Origin: Hyphomicrobiales bacterium
GTDB taxonomy: Bacteria; Pseudomonadota; Alphaproteobacteria; Rhizobiales; Beijerinckiaceae
Assembly: GCA_028869185.1 (NCBI GenBank)
Contig: JAGWTA010000011.1
Location: forward strand, 16,834-80,833
Direction of reading: 5' to 3'
DNA: 64,000 bases
Within the stretch, counting starts at the first letter, position 1. Every line of letters begins with the position of its first letter. The notes below the pieces were generated by a model that was given only the letters and a program-made list of their open reading frames with translations, did no database searches and had not been told where the DNA came from. A program made the position numbers and the translations under genes. This document shows positions 58,880 through 64,000 of this stretch, in pieces.

Positions 58880-59989
58880 CTATCGCCCGAGCTTCACCCG
58901 CTGCCATTCGCGCGTGATGATCTTTTGCACGGCCTGATCCTTGGGGCTGACCGTGAACAATTTGCGCATCGTTTCCTCGTCTGGATAGATCGCCTTGTTG
59001 TCGCGCACGTCCGGCGGCAGGAATTCCCTCGATGCGAGAATGGGATTGGCGAAATTGGAAACCTGCGTGTTGCGCGCCTCCACCTTCGGCCGCAGCAGAT
59101 AGTCGATGAACCGGTGGGCTTCCGCGACATGTTTGGCGTCCTTGGGGATCGCCAGAACGTCGATCGATATCAGCGTTCCCTCGCGCGGGATGACATAGCC
59201 GATCTCCACGCCGTTCTTGGCCTCACGCGCGCGGTTGCGCGCCTGAAAGCTGTCGCCGGCCCAGCCTATCGCGAGACAGATGTCGCCGTTTGCAAGCGCG
59301 TTGATGTATTCCGAGGAGTGGAACTTGCGCACCGAAGGCCGCACGGCGGCGAGCATGCTTGCGACCTTTGCAATGTCTTCGGGCTTCGTGACATCGGGCG
59401 GCAGGCCAAGGTAATTGGCGCCGATGGCGAACATGTCTTCGGGGCTATCGAGAAAATACACGCCGCAATCGGCGAATTTGGCGATGAGATCGGGTTTGAA
59501 AACGATGTCCCAGCTGTCGATCGGGCGATCGCCAAGCCGCTCTTTCGCCTTGGCGACATTATAGGCGACGCCTGTCGTGAACCACATGTAGGGCGCGGAA
59601 TATTCTGCGCCGGGATCGTAGACCGCCAGACGCTGCATGATTTCCGGTTGAAGGTTTTTCAGGTTGGGCAGTTGCGCCTTGTCGAGCTTCTGGTAGACGC
59701 CGGCCTGAATCTGCCGTTGCAGGAAAGTGGCGGAAGGCACGACCAGATCGTAGCCTGTCGACCCGGCAAGAAGCCGCGTCTCCAGCATTTCGTTGGAATC
59801 GTAGGTGTCGTAAACGATCTTGATTCCGGTCTCTTTGGTGAATTCCTCGAGGACGGCGGGATCGATATAATCGGTCCAGTTGGCGACGTTGAGCACCCTG
59901 TCCTCAGCGCGCGCCAGAGTTGCGAGGCCGGCAATGAAAAAAGCGCCGGCCAGAAGCGCAAGATTGGCCTTGAAAGACTTTTTGAACAT
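58880..59989 (-). CDS. Periplasmic putrescine/spermidine-binding protein (PotF/PotD family)
   Basis: 369 residues. The signal peptide MFKKSFKANLALLAGAFFIAG ends near TLARAED. The mature protein begins VLNVANWTDYIDPAVLEEFTKETGIKIVYDTYDSNEMLETRLLAG, a PotD/PotF hallmark. Length fits PotF. No potGHI genes are nearby, so the transporter is elsewhere or missing. It is transcribed convergently with coaA. Confidence 0.9.
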   Translation of the reverse strand: MFKKSFKANLALLAGAFFIAGLATLARAEDRVLNVANWTDYIDPAVLEEFTKETGIKIVYDTYDSNEMLETRLLAGSTGYDLVVPSATFLQRQIQAGVYQKLDKAQLPNLKNLQPEIMQRLAVYDPGAEYSAPYMWFTTGVAYNVAKAKERLGDRPIDSWDIVFKPDLIAKFADCGVYFLDSPEDMFAIGANYLGLPPDVTKPEDIAKVASMLAAVRPSVRKFHSSEYINALANGDICLAIGWAGDSFQARNRAREAKNGVEIGYVIPREGTLISIDVLAIPKDAKHVAEAHRFIDYLLRPKVEARNTQVSNFANPILASREFLPPDVRDNKAIYPDEETMRKLFTVSPKDQAVQKIITREWQRVKLGR

Positions 59990-60018
59990 GGGAAGAGCAT
60001 AAGCATCTGGAGAAAACG

Positions 60019-60513
60019 TTGCACGGAAAATTATTGAATCCGCCCATCATCCGGCCGGATGGACGCCAGTCGCCGGGCGCGATGCGGATAGCGCGCGGCG
60101 TGCGGCGCATGCTGGCGCTCAATGGCGTGTCCACCGTCTCGGAAATGAGCCTGCCTGACGGGCGGCGCGCGGACCTCGTCGCGTTGCAACAGGACGGCGT
60201 GCTGACGATCATCGAAATCAAATCGTCCGTCGCCGATTTTCGCGCCGACCGCAAATGGCAGGATTATCGCGCCTATTGCGACCGGCTCGCTTTCGCCATC
60301 GATCTTTCGACGCCCGAAGAACTCATCCCTGCGGAAGCCGGGCTCATTCTCGCCGACGATTACGGCGCGCGGCAGATGCGGATCGGCTTGGAGCACAGGC
60401 TGGCGCCGCAGCGGCGCAAAGCGATGCTGCTGCGTTTCGCCAAAGCGGCCGCCGACCGTTTGCATGCTCTGCACGATCCGGAGTTTCGCGGCTTCAGGGA
60501 AGAGGACGATTAG
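60019..60513 (+). CDS. mmcB: MmcB family DNA repair protein
   Basis: 164 residues with a PD-(D/E)xK-like core: SLPDGRRADLVALQQDGVLTIIEIKSSVADFRADRKWQDYRAYCDRLAFAI, where the EIK and preceding acid are the likely nuclease site. MmcB proteins in alphaproteobacteria are linked to DNA-damage response mutagenesis. The TTG start has GGAG six bases upstream and keeps the conserved IIRPDGRQSPGAM; an ATG at 60082 is the alternative. Confidence 0.85.
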   Translation: MHGKLLNPPIIRPDGRQSPGAMRIARGVRRMLALNGVSTVSEMSLPDGRRADLVALQQDGVLTIIEIKSSVADFRADRKWQDYRAYCDRLAFAIDLSTPEELIPAEAGLILADDYGARQMRIGLEHRLAPQRRKAMLLRFAKAAADRLHALHDPEFRGFREEDD

Positions 60514-60525
60514 AGCGGAACGGAT

Positions 60526-61107
60526 TCAGCGTGGCGCGCGCTTGGCCAGAATGCGCTGCAGCGTGCGGCGGTGCATATTGAGCCGGCGCGCCGTTTCCGA
60601 AACGTTGCGTCCGCATAATTCGTAAATGCGCTGGATATGCTCCCAGCGCACCCTGTCTGCCGACATCGGATTTTCCGGAAGGTCGACATGGTCCGGTTTG
60701 ACCGAACGCAGCGCGGCATCGATGTCGTCGGCGTCGGCGGGCTTGGCGAGATAATCGAACGCGCCGAGTTTCACCGCCGTGACGGCGGTCGCGATATTGC
60801 CGTAACCGGTCAGCACGACGCCGCGCGCATCGGGGCGGATCGTCTTCAGTTCGGCAATAATGTCGAGGCCGTTGCCATCGCCAAGACGCATGTCGACCAC
60901 AGCGAAAGCGGGCGCAAGAACCTGCAGCGCCGCCAGTCCGTCGGCGACGGAACCGGCGCTGCGCACGACATAACCGCGCGATTCCATCGCACGGGCAAGC
61001 CGTCCGAGAAAGGCGGCGTCGTCATCCACCAGTAGGAGCGTGCGATCTTCAGACGCGGCTGAAGCCCCGCCTGCGACGCCTTCCTGCTCTATTCCCGCCG
61101 ATTTCAT
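60526..61107 (-). CDS. regA: Redox-responsive response regulator RegA/ActR
   Basis: 193 residues. The receiver domain has LLLVDDD, the phospho-acceptor in FAVVDMRLGDGNGLDII, and lysine in DYLAKPADADD. The C-terminal Fis-type helix-turn-helix is ERIYELCGRNVSETARRLNMHRRTLQRILAKR-like (here RIYELCGRNVSETARRL). This is the ActR/RegA/PrrA pattern. It is downstream of the cognate sensor on the same strand with a 31-base gap. It controls redox- and energy-linked genes in related bacteria. Confidence 0.93.
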   Translation of the reverse strand: MKSAGIEQEGVAGGASAASEDRTLLLVDDDAAFLGRLARAMESRGYVVRSAGSVADGLAALQVLAPAFAVVDMRLGDGNGLDIIAELKTIRPDARGVVLTGYGNIATAVTAVKLGAFDYLAKPADADDIDAALRSVKPDHVDLPENPMSADRVRWEHIQRIYELCGRNVSETARRLNMHRRTLQRILAKRAPR

Positions 61108-61138
61108 GTTTGTTTCATCGGCTTTTGAGCGCGGGGCG

Positions 61139-62455
61139 TCAAGTATCGCGGTCTGTTGCATCGCGCTCGAAGAGCGGACGCTGCCATTCGATGGCGACGC
61201 GCGCGCCGCTGCGCTCTGCCCGATTGCCGAGCCGAACACGCGCGCCAGAGCGCTCCAGCAGCGTTTTGGCGATGAACAGGCCAAGACCAAGACCTGGCGA
61301 ATCCTCTGTTTTGGCGCGCCGCTCGCCGCTGCTTCTGGTGGTGACGTAAGGCTCGCCGAGCCGCGCGAGAATGTCGGGCGCAAAGCCTTCGCCGTCGTCT
61401 GTGACTTCGACACAGACAATTTTCTCATTCCAGAACGCACGCACGTCGACGCGCTCCTGGGCGAAATCGACAGCGTTCTCGATGATGTTGCCGAGACCGT
61501 AAATGACGCCGGGGCTGCGCAGGCAACAAGGCTCCGGCTTCTGCCCCTCGCAGGTATGCACAAGCTCAACGCCGAACGGGCGCAACGGCTCGACGACTTC
61601 GGCGACGAGATGAGCGATGCTCATGCGCTCGAGAATTCCGTCGCTGTCGTTGGACAGCGAGGTGAGCGTGCCGAGAATTTCGCGGCACCGGCGCGCCTGC
61701 TGGTTGAGAAGATCGATGTCCTCGCGCGCGGGCGGCTTGTCGGCGTTTCTGGCGAGTTCTTTCGAAACCAGCGCGATCGTCGCCAATGGCGTGCCAAGTT
61801 CATGCGCAGCGGCGGCGGCCAGTCCGTCGAGCTGAGTCAGATGTTGTTCGCGCGCCAGCACAAGCTCGGTCGCGCTGAGCGCGTCCGCCAGCTCGCGCGC
61901 CTCGACCGCGACGCGCGAAGCGTAGAGCGTCACAAAGACCGCGCTGAGCGCAAAGGCGATGAACACGCCAGCGATATAGGCCGGCGGCAGAACGGGCGGC
62001 GCGCCAGCCCACGGCAGCGGCAAGTGCCGAAACGCCAGCGCGAAAGCCAGCGCGACGGCGAGCGCGACCAGCGCATATGTCTTTGCTCGCGGCAGCGACA
62101 CGGCCGAAATGACGATAGGCGCAAGCGCGAGAATCACGAAAGGATTTGCAAGGCCGCCGGTCATGAACAGCAACGCCGAGAGCTGCAGAATATCGAAGGC
62201 GAGCAGGCCGGCTGCGGGCGCGTCGTCCAGACGATGATTGCGCGCAAAACGCAAGCGCAGGCCGATGTTGAGCGCCGCCGATGCTGCGATGGCGGAAAGG
62301 CACCACCACAGCGGCAAATCGAAGTCGAGCGCGTAGCGCACGAACAAAACGGCCGCAAGCTGCCCGGCGATCGCGAGCCAGCGCAGACGCACCAATGTTT
62401 CCACGCGCAAACGCCGCGCGCTGGCGCCAAGAGCCTTGGTGAGCAAACCAGCCAT
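61139..62455 (-). CDS. regB: Redox sensor histidine kinase RegB/ActS
   Basis: 438 residues with six predicted membrane segments. The quinone-sensing motif GGLANPF is at residues 100-106. The phospho-histidine is His218 in AAAHELGTPLATIALVSKEL. The redox-active cysteine known from RegB is matched by Cys257 in NQQARRCREILGTLTSL. ATPase boxes N (NIIENAVDFA) and G (GLGLGLFIAKTLLERSGA) follow. All functional features of the family are present. Confidence 0.95.
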   Translation of the reverse strand: MAGLLTKALGASARRLRVETLVRLRWLAIAGQLAAVLFVRYALDFDLPLWWCLSAIAASAALNIGLRLRFARNHRLDDAPAAGLLAFDILQLSALLFMTGGLANPFVILALAPIVISAVSLPRAKTYALVALAVALAFALAFRHLPLPWAGAPPVLPPAYIAGVFIAFALSAVFVTLYASRVAVEARELADALSATELVLAREQHLTQLDGLAAAAAHELGTPLATIALVSKELARNADKPPAREDIDLLNQQARRCREILGTLTSLSNDSDGILERMSIAHLVAEVVEPLRPFGVELVHTCEGQKPEPCCLRSPGVIYGLGNIIENAVDFAQERVDVRAFWNEKIVCVEVTDDGEGFAPDILARLGEPYVTTRSSGERRAKTEDSPGLGLGLFIAKTLLERSGARVRLGNRAERSGARVAIEWQRPLFERDATDRDT

Positions 62456-62492
62456 GGGCGCGGCTTATAGACCGGCGCGGCGGTTGCGCCAA

Positions 62493-63233
62493 TCAGGCTT
62501 TTCCGAAGGTCTCGTCGAAGGAATAGCCCGCGCCGCGCACGGTGCGGATCGGGTCGCGCTCGCGCCCACGCACCAGCGCCTTGCGCAAACGCCCGACATG
62601 CACGTCCACCGTTCGCTCGTCGATCTCGGAAGACAGGCCCCAGACAGCATCCAGCAATTGTGCGCGCGAGAAAACGCGGCCGGGTTTTTCCATGAGGTAT
62701 TCGAGCAGGCGGAATTCGGTCGGCCCAAGATGGATATCCCGCGAGGCGCGTCGCACGCGCCGCGTTTCGCGGTTCAACTCGATTTCGCCCGCAACGAGCT
62801 TGCCGGATACACGCTCCGGACTGGCGCGACGCAACAGCGAGCGCACGCGGGCCATCAATTCGGGCACCGAGAACGGTTTGACGACATAATCGTCCGCGCC
62901 GACGGAAAGGCCGCGCACGCGCTCGGCTTCCTCGCCGCGCGCCGTCAGCATGATGACCGGCAAAGTCCGCGTCTCTTCTCGCGCGCGCAGACGCCGGCAG
63001 ATCTCGAGGCCCGACACACCGGGCAGCATCCAGTCCAGAATGACGAGATCGGGCGGGTTTTCGACAAGACGCAATTCGGCCTCGTCGCCCCGGTCGGCCC
63101 GGTCCACGAGATAGCCCTCAGCCTCGAGATTGTAGGACAGCAACAACGCCAACGCCTGTTCATCCTCGACGATCAGGACGCGCGGCGCGCGGCTGACGGC
63201 TGCTTCGCGCACGGGCGAACGCGATTCATTCAT
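62493..63233 (-). CDS. phoB: Phosphate regulon response regulator PhoB
   Basis: 246 residues, OmpR/PhoB family. The receiver domain has VLIVEDEQALALLLSYNLEAEGY, phospho-acceptor Asp in LVILDWMLPGVSG, and DDYVVKPFS with the lysine. The winged helix has LGPTEFRLLEYLMEKPGRVFSRAQLLDAVWG and DERTVDVHVGRLRKAL. The ATG at MNESRS has GGAGG seven bases upstream and is preferred over the ATG at 63257. It follows phoU in the pho operon. Confidence 0.95.
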   Translation of the reverse strand: MNESRSPVREAAVSRAPRVLIVEDEQALALLLSYNLEAEGYLVDRADRGDEAELRLVENPPDLVILDWMLPGVSGLEICRRLRAREETRTLPVIMLTARGEEAERVRGLSVGADDYVVKPFSVPELMARVRSLLRRASPERVSGKLVAGEIELNRETRRVRRASRDIHLGPTEFRLLEYLMEKPGRVFSRAQLLDAVWGLSSEIDERTVDVHVGRLRKALVRGRERDPIRTVRGAGYSFDETFGKA

Positions 63234-63253
63234 GGCGACGCCTCCGGACGTTG

Positions 63254-63934
63254 TCATGCGCCTTTCGGCCTTTCGACCGGCGGATTTTCACCGGTCACGA
63301 GATAGACGACCGTTTCGGCGATGTTGGTCGTGTGATCGCCGATGCGCTCGATGTTTTTCGCACAGAACAGCAGATGCGTGCAGAAAGTGATGTTGCGCGG
63401 ATCTTCCATCATGAAGGTAAGAAGATCGCGGAAGACCGAATCCTCCAGCGCATCGAGGTCTGCGTCGCGCGCCCATACGGCGCGAGCGCGTTCGATGTCG
63501 CGCTGCGCATAGGCGTCGAGCACGTCCTTGAGTTGCATCGCTGCAAATTCATGCATCGACTTCAATCCGACGATGGCGCGCGGCATGCGCGCTTCTCCGG
63601 CGATCTTCACCGCGCGTTTGGCGATGTTCTTGGCGAGATCGCCGACGCGCTCGAGATCGCCTGACACGCGAATGGCGGCAACGCATTCGCGCAGATCGAT
63701 CGCCATGGGCTGGCGGCGCGCGATCGTCAGGATCGCATCTTCTTCGACAGTTCTTTGCAGGAGATCGAGCTTGATGTCGTCGGCGACGACCTTTCGCGCC
63801 GCATCCGCATCAAGCGCCGCCAGCGCGTCCATGGCGTCAGACAGCATCTTTTCGGCGAGGCCGCCCATTTCGGCAATGCGCCGTCCGAGAACTTCAAGTT
63901 CGCGGTCATAGGACCGCACGATATGGTCGCTCAT
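63254..63934 (-). CDS. phoU: Phosphate transport system regulator PhoU
   Basis: 226 residues of two repeated three-helix bundles. Typical blocks are EEDAILTIARRQPMAIDLRECVAAIRVSGDLERVGDLAKNIAKRA and the repeat ITFCTHLLFCAKNIERIGDHTTNIAETVVYLV. It links the Pst transporter to PhoR/PhoB signalling. GAGGAA precedes the ATG. pstB lies 16 bases upstream. Confidence 0.96.
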   Translation of the reverse strand: MSDHIVRSYDRELEVLGRRIAEMGGLAEKMLSDAMDALAALDADAARKVVADDIKLDLLQRTVEEDAILTIARRQPMAIDLRECVAAIRVSGDLERVGDLAKNIAKRAVKIAGEARMPRAIVGLKSMHEFAAMQLKDVLDAYAQRDIERARAVWARDADLDALEDSVFRDLLTFMMEDPRNITFCTHLLFCAKNIERIGDHTTNIAETVVYLVTGENPPVERPKGA

Positions 63935-63950
63935 CGATATTCCTCGCGGC

Positions 63951-64000
63951 TCAGCCGAAGCGGCCGGTGATGTAGTCCTGCGTCTGTTTCTTTTCCGGCG
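63951..64000 (-). CDS. pstB: Phosphate ABC transporter ATP-binding protein PstB (partial, C-terminal end)
   Basis: Only the last 16 residues are inside the window. They read PEKKQTQDYITGRFG before the stop, the conserved C-terminus of PstB. Its position before phoU-phoB fits the usual pst-pho operon. The rest of the gene lies beyond position 64000. Confidence 0.85.
   Translation of the reverse strand, partial: PEKKQTQDYITGRFG

Noticed and set aside
58870..58891. CTCGGG/CCCGAG inverted repeat between coaA and potF-like
   Set aside because: Short stem overlapping coding sequence, no U-run.

Overview
The window is high-GC DNA from a methylotrophic alphaproteobacterium, most likely Rhizobiales/Hyphomicrobiales (Methylocystaceae, Beijerinckiaceae or Methylobacteriaceae type). 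The evidence is a complete tetrahydromethanopterin (H4MPT)/methylofuran formaldehyde-oxidation island, a glycerate 2-kinase of the serine-cycle type, a RegB/RegA redox two-component pair, an MmcB-type DNA repair protein and alphaproteobacterial his, glmS, dapD/dapE and pho arrangements. No methane monooxygenase or methanol dehydrogenase gene lies here, so the assignment rests on the C1 island. I see no rRNA, tRNA, CRISPR array, transposon or phage gene. No gap between genes exceeds about 205 bases.

Layout. 0-3.6 kb: a branched-chain amino acid/amide ABC transporter (livK-livH-livM-livG, minus strand, livG cut by the edge). 3.7-7.7 kb: secreted RNase T2, a GNAT acetyltransferase and a large Orn/Lys/Arg decarboxylase. 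7.8-21.1 kb: the C1 island. The minus-strand arm is mptG-mtdB-(ATP-grasp)-mch-(ATP-grasp)-(CitG-like)-fae, with an oxoprolinase-like (MfnF-like) gene beyond. The plus-strand arm is pcd-like-fhcB-fhcA-fhcD-fhcC. A HisA/HisF-related gene of unknown role sits between fae and the MfnF-like gene. The arms diverge from a 204-base region. Fae captures formaldehyde on H4MPT, MtdB and Mch oxidise it to formyl-H4MPT, and FhcABCD releases formate via methylofuran. MptG and the accessory genes make the cofactors.

21.1-26.5 kb: a small Cys protein, folP and folK (folate), a NYN-domain protein, modC/modB molybdate import without modA, a transglutaminase-like protein and a glyoxalase-like protein. 26.5-34.3 kb: gyrB, recQ, an acyl-CoA set (thioesterase, thiolase, crotonase) behind a palindromic operator, and ogt. 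34.3-40.1 kb: nitroreductase, DUF3237, dapE, ftsH, DUF805, dapD. 40.2-46 kb: methyltransferase, small secreted proteins, a SCO1-like copper protein, an orphan family-3 solute-binding protein, a GT2 glycosyltransferase and truA. 46-54 kb: tetR, glycerate kinase, UDP-glucose dehydrogenase plus UDP-xylose synthase, hrcA, gntR, glmS.

54.4-58.9 kb: hisB-DUF2628-hisH-hisA and an unusual hisF-hisE gene fusion, followed by coaA. 58.9-64 kb: orphan putrescine-binding protein, mmcB, regA/regB, then phoB-phoU-pstB (pstB cut by the edge). Many adjacent genes overlap by ATGA or GTGA, which points to translational coupling. The most unusual items are the HisF-HisE fusion, the HisA-related enzyme in the C1 island with both catalytic aspartates kept, the unassigned C1-island genes, and several perfect palindromes placed at divergent promoters.
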